Of a DNA stretch of 23,578 nucleotides, positions 5,635 to 15,494 are shown one piece after another. The notes under the pieces were generated by a model. That model was given only the letters and a program-made list of their open reading frames with translations, searched no databases and was not told where the DNA came from. The stretch lies in contig JARRNT010000076.1 of NCBI GenBank assembly GCA_037384645.1, forward strand, positions 1 through 23,578, given 5' to 3'. Numbering within the stretch: position 1 is the first letter of the stretch; each line of letters opens with the position of its first letter. The position numbers and the translations under genes were made by a program. This DNA is from RI-92 sp037384645 (GTDB lineage Bacteria; Pseudomonadota; Gammaproteobacteria; UBA6429; Thiohalophilaceae).

Positions 5635-6402
5635 TTACTTTGAACCAAAAAATTCACCGTGTTTATGCAATTCGACTTTGTAATGCTGGTATGTGGCACG
5701 ATAGAGTGTCGAGGTGGGAAATAGACGGGAGGCTTGCTCTATATATTGCAACCCGCGTTGCCGGCAACACCGGGTTTTGATCAGGCTTAATCCGATCTGG
5801 TACATCAGCTCGGCCGGCATGGCGTCCTGGTTGACGCCGGTATAAATCTTTCGGGATTTTCCGGGGCCCTTACCATCAGCGCGGTAAAATATCATGTAAT
5901 CAGTGAAGGTTTTCATGCGTGGCGCTTGCACGCGAAAAACGCTGCACGGGACAGGCTGATCGTTTGTATCTTCACAGACTCCGGCACCCATAAAACGCGC
6001 CCCCGCGGAAAATTGTGCTGGTGGCTGCAAGTGGCACTCTGGCGCAGGCGTAGAGGATTGTTCCTGCCAGATCAGTTGAATGGCCTGGTTCCTTCCATTC
6101 AGTCTGGCAACGGCCTTTGCGCGTTGGCCGCCCTTGAAGTATATCCGGTACCTGTCAGACCCGGCGATCATATTCTGGCAGGCATACACCTCGGCTTGCC
6201 CACTGTGGCTGGAAGTACACAGGTGCAGGTTCGCTGCTGGCACGGCATCCGGGGGAATGAATGCTGAGCAATACGTAGCGTATTCATCCGGGTGACCCGT
6301 CGTCAGCAGTTCTTGCCCAGACACACTAAACGTGCTCAAAAGCAGAGCCAGGCAGGTTTGCAGCCTGCTGACAAGACGGCCATCTCGAGATAGATTTTTC
6401 AT
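5635..6402 (-). CDS. Exported protein, function unknown
   Basis: A 255-residue protein with an N-terminal signal peptide (basic start, hydrophobic LALLLSTFSVSG at about residues 18-29, likely cleavage soon after). The mature part contains about ten cysteines, including CRQ near CCRQRG and CHLQPP, which suggests disulfides in the periplasm. The central region is beta-rich (YRIYFKGGQRAKAVARLNGR) and the C-terminus looks helical, with an LYRATYQHYK segment like a TPR-type helix. I recognise no family. GAGGCG lies 5 bases before ATG 6402. It is divergent from the large CadC-like regulator at 6614 across 211 bases, and regulators of that type often control a neighbouring envelope gene, so a functional link is possible. 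Confidence 0.75.
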   Translation of the reverse strand: MKNLSRDGRLVSRLQTCLALLLSTFSVSGQELLTTGHPDEYATYCSAFIPPDAVPAANLHLCTSSHSGQAEVYACQNMIAGSDRYRIYFKGGQRAKAVARLNGRNQAIQLIWQEQSSTPAPECHLQPPAQFSAGARFMGAGVCEDTNDQPVPCSVFRVQAPRMKTFTDYMIFYRADGKGPGKSRKIYTGVNQDAMPAELMYQIGLSLIKTRCCRQRGLQYIEQASRLFPTSTLYRATYQHYKVELHKHGEFFGSK

Positions 6403-6613
6403 ATTACGCCTCGGGTACGCTCATGCTGATATATGTATATTTAATGGGTCGTAGCGGTCTTCAGCATTCAGTCGGTTGCTCATGGCTTAACCAGGCTGGC
6501 TGGACTGCTACAATCATTAATAGCGATATGCAGGTGTAAAGTCCCTACAGAAGTCCGTTTGAAAAACGCCGGATTTACCATGAATTGATGATTTACAATA
6601 AAAACAAGATGTT

Positions 6614-8389
6614 ATGAATTGGCGGGTAAATCATGATAGTGCCCGGCAGAGTGTTTCGAGGTCTCATCGAGGGCAGCGGAAGATGGATAGGTCGAGAGCC
6701 AGTGTCTTTTACATCGATAATTGGCGTGTAACCCCGGAAGAGGGGATGCTCTCGCGCGGCGACGAAACGACCCGTCTCGAACCTAAAACCATGGAAGTCC
6801 TGGTTTATCTGGCCTCACATCCACATGAAGTGATTACCCGTGATGAACTGGAACAGCACGTCTGGCATGGTGCGCTGGTGGGATACGATGCCGTGACCAA
6901 CACGATTATCAAGCTGAGAAAAGCGCTGCAGGACAATGCGCGTCAGCCCCATATCATTGCAACCATTCCCAAGAAAGGTTACCAGCTGATAGCGTCAGTC
7001 GATTACCCCGCATCAGAAGCCTCTCCTGCCGGAACCGACACAGGTTTACCGACAGGCACTGGCGTGATCTCAGTAAAATCTCGCTCATGGAGCAGGCTGA
7101 AAACCCGTGCAGTTATACTGGCCATGATGATGATGGCTGGGATGATATTGCTGTGGACGGTTCTATCACCGGAATATGTACCACCGAGGAGCGATAACCT
7201 CGCAACCCTGCCTTCAATCGTCATTCTTCCGTTTGAAAACTTGAGTGACGATCACAAACAGGAGTATCTTGCCAGCGGGATCACCGACGATATCATTACC
7301 GACATGACCCGCCTGTCAAATATCCGGGTTATTTCAGGAAACACCTCGTCGATTTATAAAGGCAGGCATATTTCATCCAGAAAGATAGCGGCCGATCTGA
7401 ATGTACAATACATCCTGAAAGGCAGTATCAGGCAGGTTAATGGAAGGATCAGGATAAATACCCAGCTTTATAATGCAAAGACCGGCTTCAATGTCTGGGC
7501 GCAACGCTACGAAAGGAGGGTTAACGAGATATTTTCTGTCCAGGACGAAGTAACGCAGAAAATTGCCAAGTCACTCACCATCAAAATGAGCCCTCAGGAA
7601 AGAATTCGTCTTACGCAAAGGGCGACTGACAGTCTCAAGGCATATGATTTTTTCCAGGAAGGGCAACGGCTGGCTTTGCCAAGAACCGGACAGGCATTGC
7701 GTCAGGCCAGGGTGGCGTTTAAAAAAGCGATTGAATACGACCCGAATTACGGCCGGGCCTATGGGGCAATTGCTCTCACCCTGTGTTTCGATTACCTGGC
7801 AGGACGAGTTGATGCTCCGGTCGAGGTACTGGACAGGGCATTGCAGCTGGCAGAGAAAGCTGTTGCGCTCGATGAGTCAGTCCCACAAACCTACTGGGCC
7901 CTGAGCTTCACCCACCTGATGCGTAAAGAATATGACAAGGCAGAAACTGCCGTGTCACGGGCGATCAGTATTGCACCGAATTATGCGGATGGCTATGGTT
8001 TGCTGGCGTTAATCAAAATGTATACCGGCCATCCTGCTCAGGCCCTGGAACTGAATAGCAAGGGGATGAAGCTTAATCCGTATTATTCCTGGGAATACCT
8101 TTATACCCAGGGCAGTGCTTATTACATGCAGGGTAACTACGCGGCGGCGATTACTATGCTCGAAAAGGCACAGCAACGTAATGAAACTATTGTACAACTC
8201 AGGTTAATTCTTGCGGCAGCATACATACATCAGAATCGGCAGGAAGACGCGGAGTGGCAGATTGAAGAAATTTATACGCTGAGTCCGGCTACCACGATTT
8301 CTGATATCAAGAAGTCGACCCCATTCGCAGACCCGGAATTCAAACAGGCGTTTTTAAATGACTTGCGTCAGGCAGGTTTGAAGGAATAA
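6614..8389 (+). CDS. CadC-like membrane regulator: winged helix, TM, TolB-like domain, TPR
   Basis: A 591-residue one-component membrane regulator. Residues about 28-129 form an OmpR/CadC-type winged helix (FYIDNWRV, LEPKTMEVLVYLASHP, then TNTIIKLRKAL and IPKKGYQLIA). A single membrane helix is near 166-184. Residues about 200-320 are the TolB-like/FlgO-like domain often seen with such regulators and adenylate cyclases (SIVILPFENLSDD, YLASGITDDIITDM, YILKGSIRQ). TPR-like repeats fill about 335-560 and would lie outside the membrane. Such proteins bind DNA while sensing outside conditions or partners. ATG 6614 has a weak ribosome-binding site; ATG 6683 follows GAGGG and GGAAG and is a good alternative. 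A terminator lies at 8466-8502. Confidence 0.88.
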   Translation: MNWRVNHDSARQSVSRSHRGQRKMDRSRASVFYIDNWRVTPEEGMLSRGDETTRLEPKTMEVLVYLASHPHEVITRDELEQHVWHGALVGYDAVTNTIIKLRKALQDNARQPHIIATIPKKGYQLIASVDYPASEASPAGTDTGLPTGTGVISVKSRSWSRLKTRAVILAMMMMAGMILLWTVLSPEYVPPRSDNLATLPSIVILPFENLSDDHKQEYLASGITDDIITDMTRLSNIRVISGNTSSIYKGRHISSRKIAADLNVQYILKGSIRQVNGRIRINTQLYNAKTGFNVWAQRYERRVNEIFSVQDEVTQKIAKSLTIKMSPQERIRLTQRATDSLKAYDFFQEGQRLALPRTGQALRQARVAFKKAIEYDPNYGRAYGAIALTLCFDYLAGRVDAPVEVLDRALQLAEKAVALDESVPQTYWALSFTHLMRKEYDKAETAVSRAISIAPNYADGYGLLALIKMYTGHPAQALELNSKGMKLNPYYSWEYLYTQGSAYYMQGNYAAAITMLEKAQQRNETIVQLRLILAAAYIHQNRQEDAEWQIEEIYTLSPATTISDIKKSTPFADPEFKQAFLNDLRQAGLKE

Positions 8390-8465
8390 TGCGGAAAAAC
8401 AAACCGGTTCGGAACAGCGCCCGACCATTTACAAGAACCGGCTGATTTCATAACGCACTGTTTTC

Positions 8466-8502
8466 TCGACGCAAAACCCAGTTATGTTTTCCGTCGATTT
8501 TT
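8466..8502 (+). terminator. Rho-independent terminator of the CadC-like gene
   Basis: TCGACGCAAAAC (8466-8477) pairs with GTTTTCCGTCGA (8486-8497) at 11 of 12 positions, with an 8-base loop, and TTTTT follows. It lies about 75 bases after the stop codon. A second weak hairpin (CCGGTTC at 8404, GAACCGG at 8435) precedes it. Confidence 0.65.
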
Positions 8503-8626
8503 CTGCGTATTTCGGTCGGGAGTTTTGGAAACCCACCTGCTAATATTTATCTTCAGGAAAAGCAAATTCCTTGTATGGCTGTAACTACCGGAATGATATT
8601 TCTGTCTGCCTTATAGGAGAAAGACT

Positions 8627-9079
8627 ATGCATACAGTAACCGTTATGGACAGGAGGCAGGATACAAAAGGCCTGTTTGAGCTTGTACATGGAGAGCCGGA
8701 ATTCAACGTGCTGTCAGAGGAGGAAATGGACCTGCTTGACAGGATTATGGTGGTGAAGACTTATTCTAACGGGTACAGGTTCAGGTCCGATGACAATATT
8801 TACCTGCTGATTGATGGAGATGTTACCGTTATTCACAAAATGATGAGGAGCCCCATACACTATGAGCATATGCATATCGGTGAATTTTTCGATCTATTCA
8901 CCCTTGTCGGAAACAGGAGGCATTCTGCGGAGTGTTTCGCCGTCGCTTCGGTAAGGGCGGCATCGCTTCCGCGAGCGGTATTTGAATTCATAATCAGGGC
9001 AAACATTCCGTTGTCATATCACTTTAGACAGATCATAACAAATCAAATAAGGCGTTATTTCCCGACGCCGGGCAGCTAA
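8627..9079 (+). CDS. Stand-alone cyclic-nucleotide-binding domain protein
   Basis: A 150-residue protein made of one cNMP-binding beta-barrel and its flanking helices. The hallmark segment is YLLIDGDVTVIHK followed by a phosphate-binding-cassette-like stretch GEFFDLFTLVGNRRHSAECF, which keeps the Gly-Glu and the Arg-x-Ser-Ala order of CRP-type cassettes. After the barrel come the helix PRAVFEFIIRANIPLSYHFR and a short tail with no helix-turn-helix, so it is not a normal CRP/FNR transcription factor. It may act by protein contact in response to a nucleotide. AGGAG lies 7 bases before the ATG. It is a single gene, preceded by a terminator and followed by a MITE fragment. Confidence 0.78.
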   Translation: MHTVTVMDRRQDTKGLFELVHGEPEFNVLSEEEMDLLDRIMVVKTYSNGYRFRSDDNIYLLIDGDVTVIHKMMRSPIHYEHMHIGEFFDLFTLVGNRRHSAECFAVASVRAASLPRAVFEFIIRANIPLSYHFRQIITNQIRRYFPTPGS

Positions 9080-9086
9080 GAGTGTA

Positions 9087-9172
9087 TTTTTTTACCGTGA
9101 AATAGTTCGCATTCTAGATACTGGCTTTCGCCGGTATGACGAAGAAGCGGATTTTTTGTTGATTTTGTGAGG
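9087..9172. mobile_element. MITE-like element, right-end fragment
   Basis: These 86 bases match the right part of the full element (about 5160-5245): TTTTTTTACCGTGAAATAG, the hairpin ATACTGGC-tttc-GCCGGTAT, then GACGAAGAAGCGGATTT and the end ATTTTGTGAGG. The left half is missing. Just beyond the end, ATCGGTCAG is shared with the copy at 11668, so the flank may be part of the element. Confidence 0.7.
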
Positions 9173-9214
9173 ATCGGTCAGGCTTGGTCCCGATTATTCT
9201 TCATTGCACAAAAT

Positions 9215-9270
9215 AGAGTCAGCGAGAAATAATCGCTAATATTGGAAACAATTGCTCTCTGACCCGGTTT
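9215..9270. repeat. Palindromic repeat family D (copy 1), upstream of tex
   Basis: AGAGTCAGCGAG (9215-9226) pairs imperfectly with CTCTCTGACCC (9255-9265). The segment GAAACAATTGCTCTCTGACC and its GGTTT tail are nearly identical to 22906-22930. It lies about 50 bases before the tex start, so it may be in the tex leader or just upstream of its promoter. Confidence 0.6.
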
Positions 9271-9318
9271 CTTTTTAGAATTCGCCCTCGTTGTCTGTAG
9301 TGGGTGTGAGATCGCTGT

Positions 9319-11613
<2,295 letters not shown>

Positions 11614-11667
11614 GGTAAGCATTGGTCTTGCTCAGGCGCTGTGTAAAGGGGGCGGAGTCTGACCGAT

Positions 11668-11761
11668 CTCCACAAAATTAACAAAAAGACCGCTTCTTCC
11701 GGAATGACGACAAACATTCAAACGACGTTAAGGCATTGTCTGGGATCGCAATTTTGTGGGG
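11668..11761. mobile_element. MITE-like element, internally deleted copy in inverse orientation
   Basis: The ends are CTCCACAAAAT (11668-11678) and ATTTTGTGGGG (11751-11761). Read on the minus strand it matches the left 60 bases of the full copy, including TTGCGATCCCAGACAATGCC, then GTCGTCATTCCGG, and jumps straight to AAGAAGCGG and the right end. About 114 bases of the inner module are absent. It lies between the convergent tex and lipoprotein genes. Confidence 0.75.
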
Positions 11762-11769
11762 ATAACTCA

Positions 11770-11804
11770 GGGGCGGAGCGGTTTTATTAAAATTACTCCG
11801 CCCC
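11770..11804. terminator. Hairpin between convergent genes (family B-like), possible two-way terminator
   Basis: GGGGCGGAG (11770-11778) and CTCCGCCCC (11796-11804) form a perfect 9-base GC-rich stem with a 17-base loop, followed by TTTAAT. A further GGGGCGGAG occurs at 11649-11657 on the other side of the MITE copy. It could stop transcription from tex and from the minus-strand lipoprotein gene. Confidence 0.5.
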
Positions 11805-11854
11805 TTTAATTGATAGAGTGTTGACTATGACACCTGTTTTCAGATTACACCAGA

Positions 11855-12631
11855 CTATTTCCCGTGCCGCGCCCGCAGAATCGCAAAGGCACGTCGCCCC
11901 GCCTGATCGTCATGGCCCCTGAAGTACAGTTTCATGAACTCAAAGCGGTAACTGCGCCCATTTATAAGCGTGACATCGACCAAAGAGTCTTTGGTCAGTT
12001 TTGTGGTGCGGATGTCCTGGTAGGGAATGCGCTGGAACGGCAGCTTGCTCCCGATATCGCCGAACAGCAGCGAGGATGCGGTAAGTACCAGCGTACCCCT
12101 CCCATGCTGCCTGCTCAGCAGGCTGCCGTGACGCTCAAACCAGTAGGCCCGACTGACCAGTAGTATCTTTTCTCCCGGCGACAGCCAGGATCTGATCTCT
12201 TGCTGTAGTCGCTGGCGGGTCTTTGCGTCGACCACGTAGACAATCTCGACTGGCATACCCGTGGTCTCGTCAACGATGCCATCGCTAAATATGCGCAACT
12301 GGTAGGCATGACCTGCCTTGGCGGAGAACTCTAGGGTTGTATATTCCCCGCCGCCAGCGGTGATGATGAATCCACCGCACCAGATGGTCACCCGGTGACG
12401 GCCGGGTGTGAGTTCCAGCTTGCGGGGGTAGGGTATGCTAAACGTCTTGCCATCGACTTCGCTGATGCCGCAGGAAATCCAGCCGAAGCCGAGAAATATA
12501 TTGCCGCCGGTCAGAGTGGCATGGGCTTCCATTGCCTCCGGCAGTTTTGCAGTGTGTGGTGAGGCGCAGCCATTGAGAAGCATGCTGGCAATCAGGACAC
12601 CGAACAGGCTCCTTGCGTAACGCAGGGTCAT
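11855..12631 (-). CDS. Predicted lipoprotein with PEGA-like and GRAM/PH-like parts
   Basis: A 258-residue protein started at ATG 12631 (a TTG three codons upstream is possible; neither has a clear ribosome-binding site). The signal peptide ends in a lipobox LLNGC with Cys at residue 22. The first mature half (about 35-130) resembles DUF2846/PEGA-type surface beta domains (VDGKTFSIPYPRKLELTPGR, then AKAGHAYQLRIF). The second half (about 150-250) resembles a GRAM/PH-like module (GTLVLTASSLLFGD, IPYQDIRTTKL, LINGRSYRFEF), which is unusual on an exported lipoprotein. Function is unknown. It is the last of three minus-strand envelope genes, 99 bases after the multipass protein. A hairpin follows. 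Confidence 0.72.
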   Translation of the reverse strand: MTLRYARSLFGVLIASMLLNGCASPHTAKLPEAMEAHATLTGGNIFLGFGWISCGISEVDGKTFSIPYPRKLELTPGRHRVTIWCGGFIITAGGGEYTTLEFSAKAGHAYQLRIFSDGIVDETTGMPVEIVYVVDAKTRQRLQQEIRSWLSPGEKILLVSRAYWFERHGSLLSRQHGRGTLVLTASSLLFGDIGSKLPFQRIPYQDIRTTKLTKDSLVDVTLINGRSYRFEFMKLYFRGHDDQAGRRAFAILRARHGK

Positions 12632-12730
12632 AGCAGGCAAAGTGATTTGACGGCACCCAAATAATGATTGATCAAATCATACTAAACCGTTAATTATGAA
12701 TTATCAACGACAGAAATAGATGTGTAGTTT

Positions 12731-13369
12731 CTACTCTGACTCCCAATGATTTGGACTTTTCCTCAGCATGAGCGCGAGCAACAGCATGAAGAGAGGGGCT
12801 GTAATTGCCCAGGGGAAACCGAGCAAGAGGAGCGTATGTGAGTAGCCTGGATAAAAATACACAATGCTGATGAGCGGAGTCACTAAAACGTGGGCGATAA
12901 AGGCAAGCCTGACCCATCGCGCAAAACCGGATTTACCCAATGCAGGGATGGCAAACAACGTCACCAAACCCATTGCTATATAGCCAATGGCATCGTAGTC
13001 CCAGAACATTGAGTGGGGTGTTTGTTCCAGAAGGCGAACCGTCTCGACGGTATTATTTAACTTGGCCGGGATGACGGTGGCCAGTTGCACGACATAATTC
13101 GCCACCACGAATACGGCATAAATGATGGTAAAAATTAGCGCTGCATGGCTCCAGAACTGTTTATCTTTCGCCGTCAGATAATGAAAGCAGAGCATTTCAA
13201 GAATAAATGGCACGACGATGCAAAGGGAGGAAGCAAATATCAGGATCTCGTCGAGAGGAAACTTCAATACGCCAATAACCTGTGAGATTTGTACTACATC
13301 ATATGCCAGGGTCGCCGTACAGGCACATAAGCCGGACACAAATCCTATTTGACTGATCCTTTCGTGCAT
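12731..13369 (-). CDS. Multipass inner-membrane protein, function unknown
   Basis: A 212-residue protein with about six predicted membrane helices: near residues 8-28, 42-65, 75-97, 125-145, 155-172 and 182-203. There is no signal for a known transporter or enzyme motif. The helix spacing with loops such as LTAKDKQFW and the pattern ATVIPAKLNNTVETVRLLEQ recalls DUF4386-like membrane proteins, but this is only a resemblance. It starts 8 bases after the DUF6544 gene, so the two are co-transcribed and probably coupled. The tail RKSPNHWESE lies in the cytoplasm by the positive-inside rule. Confidence 0.72.
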   Translation of the reverse strand: MHERISQIGFVSGLCACTATLAYDVVQISQVIGVLKFPLDEILIFASSLCIVVPFILEMLCFHYLTAKDKQFWSHAALIFTIIYAVFVVANYVVQLATVIPAKLNNTVETVRLLEQTPHSMFWDYDAIGYIAMGLVTLFAIPALGKSGFARWVRLAFIAHVLVTPLISIVYFYPGYSHTLLLLGFPWAITAPLFMLLLALMLRKSPNHWESE

Positions 13370-13377
13370 AACCAGGA

Positions 13378-14229
13378 TTATAGTCCACCGCCGGGAAAAC
13401 GAATGGCGCTCACTTCGGCCCTGAAAAACGCAAAGTACGCGTCAGTGCCGAACATATTGCCAGCCTCGACCCGAAACGGCAGGCGATAGCCCTGCACCTG
13501 ACGAAAATCCGAGAGCTTGCCACCGAAAGGCTGCAACCGATAGCGTTTCTCCGGGTTGGCATTGCTCCAGCGCATAAAGGAGACACTGATCGGTTGTCCG
13601 TCGGCACTGAGCTTGACATCCACCGATTGTGACAGCGAACCGGTGCTGACCGTGACGCGAGCCGTATCGTGATTGATGCCTTGCCACGTGATACCCGGCT
13701 GCGGCAACAGGGCCGCCGGTGTCCAGAAGACGGCTTCGGCCACATAACGGCCAAACGCGGAACGCAGATGATCCTGGTCGCCACCCATGCGCGCAACCGG
13801 GATAAGACCCAGTATGCGAAAGCGTGTCCAGCTGTTGGTGGGTGAGCCGGCATCAGAGCCCGACACGGGTAGCCAGCCCGGTAACTGCATTTGCCAGATA
13901 AAACCGTGCGGGGCGGCCAGGATCTGCTGCGCCTGCATGCGCCGATAGTTGGGGGCATCCCGGTTCCCCAGGCTGAACTCACCACCCATGTCGATTTCGG
14001 CGACCGGCAGTAATGGCGTACCGGGCGCAATAGCAAATCGAAAGTAACGTTGCGCCGGTTCCGGCAGACCGTTCACCATGGCCGGATCGAAGCGAGGCGG
14101 GTGGGTTGGCTGGAAGGCGACTAGGCGAGTCCACTCTGCATGATCTGCACGCCAGTCCCATAAGCGAAGGAGCAACAGCGCCAGGCACAAGACCACCAGG
14201 GCACTCAGGAATAGCAATGTGAGTTTCAT
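13378..14229 (-). CDS. DUF6544 (DUF6920) family protein
   Basis: A 283-residue protein with one N-terminal membrane anchor (MKLTLLFLSALVVLCLALLL) and a large soluble domain. Family features include GLPEPAQRYFRFAIAPGTPL early on, MGGEFSLG, then a central WQMQLPGWLPVSGSDA and a late YRLPFRVEAGNMFGTDAYF. Proteins of this family are uncharacterised; they look like membrane-tethered beta proteins. The start at 14229 is chosen because GAGGTG lies 6 bases before it; an ATG 7 codons earlier contains that site within its own coding sequence. It leads an operon with the multipass gene at 12731. Confidence 0.78.
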   Translation of the reverse strand: MKLTLLFLSALVVLCLALLLLRLWDWRADHAEWTRLVAFQPTHPPRFDPAMVNGLPEPAQRYFRFAIAPGTPLLPVAEIDMGGEFSLGNRDAPNYRRMQAQQILAAPHGFIWQMQLPGWLPVSGSDAGSPTNSWTRFRILGLIPVARMGGDQDHLRSAFGRYVAEAVFWTPAALLPQPGITWQGINHDTARVTVSTGSLSQSVDVKLSADGQPISVSFMRWSNANPEKRYRLQPFGGKLSDFRQVQGYRLPFRVEAGNMFGTDAYFAFFRAEVSAIRFPGGGL

Positions 14230-14446
14230 TGCTGTCACCTCTGTGGGCATTTAATTAATGACTGTCATTCCTGCTCTGACACCAAATCTTAGCCAAATAT
14301 TTCAGGCTCTCTCGAATATCTATAATAAATTGATTTCACGAATTCATCTATTCATCAATGGGCCTTGGTGCTAAGTCGGGGGAAAGGTCATTGTTAAATT
14401 GTTAATTAGGACAGTTCAAGCTTATGGGTTTTACGGCATTTATTGT

Positions 14447-14520
14447 TAAATGATCGGTGTCCAGGATTTTGTATCTGATGTTCCCCCAATAAACCGTCCG
14501 TTGTATTGGGGGAGTATCAG
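14447..14520. repeat. Repeat family E half copy and a strong hairpin
   Basis: TAAATGATCGGTGTCCAGG at 14447-14465 recurs at 19671 and, altered, at 20816. Right after it CCCCCAATA (14483-14491) and TATTGGGGG (14504-14512) form a perfect 9-base stem, extended on both sides by CTGAT/ATCAG. It lies in the 360-base gap 14230-14589, whose remaining part holds no gene. There is no T-run, so a terminator role is uncertain. Confidence 0.5.
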
Positions 14521-14589
14521 AGAGATTGAAAAAATGTGCAATTTATTCGGCCTCCTTGCCGAAGATTCTAATCTGGCGACAGGGCCATT

Positions 14590-15069
14590 TCATTGACAGG
14601 CAACCTTGCCGAAGATAAGGCGAAAAATAAATGAGGGAACGCAAAAGCCGGTGCTGACATTGACAAAGGCAGCAGCGACCAGCGACCACCCTACAATATA
14701 ACCGAGCATGGGCATATCACTCTGAAAACCCCAGGCAGAGATGATCAGCATAACAGTTGCCATCGCACAGGCAAAACGCCGACGTACAGGATAGCGTGGC
14801 AGCGGTGGTGTGTGCATGGCGTAACGCAAACCGTAGTTATATAAAATATCGAAAGGATGTCCCGGCAGAAGGGCGCCAAGTGCGGCGAAAGGTACCAGGG
14901 TCCACAGGATCATTGGCGAGGCAAGCGCAGTGCCTATCGCAGCCCAAAGCATGCAGATTGCCGGAGACAGACGTAAGGGATAATTCAGTTGTTGATAAGT
15001 AGAATCATCGAATCCACAGAAACCCTGAGCCTGGATTCGTTGGCGTATTGTTGAGACGACATGTGACAT
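14590..15069 (-). CDS. DUF4395 family membrane protein
   Basis: A 159-residue membrane protein of the DUF4395 type. Seen features are the N-terminal soluble part, then about four membrane helices (near 38-55, 55-70, 100-118, 122-142), the loop LLPGHPFDILYNYGLRYAM and the C-terminal FCVPSFIFRLIFGKVAC with paired Cys. Family members occur beside thioredoxin-like or sulfur-related genes and are thought to be membrane proteins of unknown role. The ribosome-binding site is ideal (AAGGAGG, 7 bases before the ATG). No close neighbour shares its direction within 360 bases downstream. Confidence 0.82.
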   Translation of the reverse strand: MSHVVSTIRQRIQAQGFCGFDDSTYQQLNYPLRLSPAICMLWAAIGTALASPMILWTLVPFAALGALLPGHPFDILYNYGLRYAMHTPPLPRYPVRRRFACAMATVMLIISAWGFQSDMPMLGYIVGWSLVAAAFVNVSTGFCVPSFIFRLIFGKVACQ

Positions 15070-15237
15070 GGTAGACCTCCTTGTTTGGTGGGCCTAACAG
15101 CAATTACATGGCTTAATATAAATATATTACTAGCATGACGACATATCAAATCAGGAGAATCTCAGGAAGGGGCAATAGATAAATACTGGAAAATGAACAG
15201 CTTGTAGCTTGGCTGTATCAGAGTTTACTAATCTTTT

Positions 15238-15363
15238 TCAATTGTTCCTGAACTTTTCGACGGTAGCCATGAACTCGGCCAGCTTGCTGCGTACTTTCCC
15301 TGGCTCCACGTCGGCGGCCTCGTCCTCGGCGCTGTGGCAGATATATTTAATCGTGCGGAGTGA
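15238..15363 (-). pseudogene. Possible C-terminal gene remnant, family unknown
   Basis: A minus-strand frame between an upstream TAA and a TGA at 15238-15240 encodes LRTIKYICHSAEDEAADVEP followed by GKVRSKLAEFMATVEKFRNN. The composition is GC-rich and protein-like, with a helical charged tail typical of a real C-terminus, but there is no start codon or ribosome-binding site. A frame shift upstream (15364-15480) continues with protein-like sequence that runs into the symporter start. The rest of the gap 15070-15494 shows no gene. I cannot name the family. Confidence 0.3.
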
Positions 15364-15494
15364 TTACATTGAAATCCTTCTGCTGCCTTCAACACAGCAT
15401 ACTTGCGCAATATTGTCCGGTAAATAAACAGTGGATCATGAGATTTGGTCTTTGCTAAGGTGAACAGCGGGAATGCAACTTCCAGGGTGTTCAG

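Noticed and set aside
14483..14512. Hairpin as an intrinsic terminator of the DUF4395 gene
   Set aside because: The stem is perfect but no T-run follows on either strand, so it is listed only as a hairpin.
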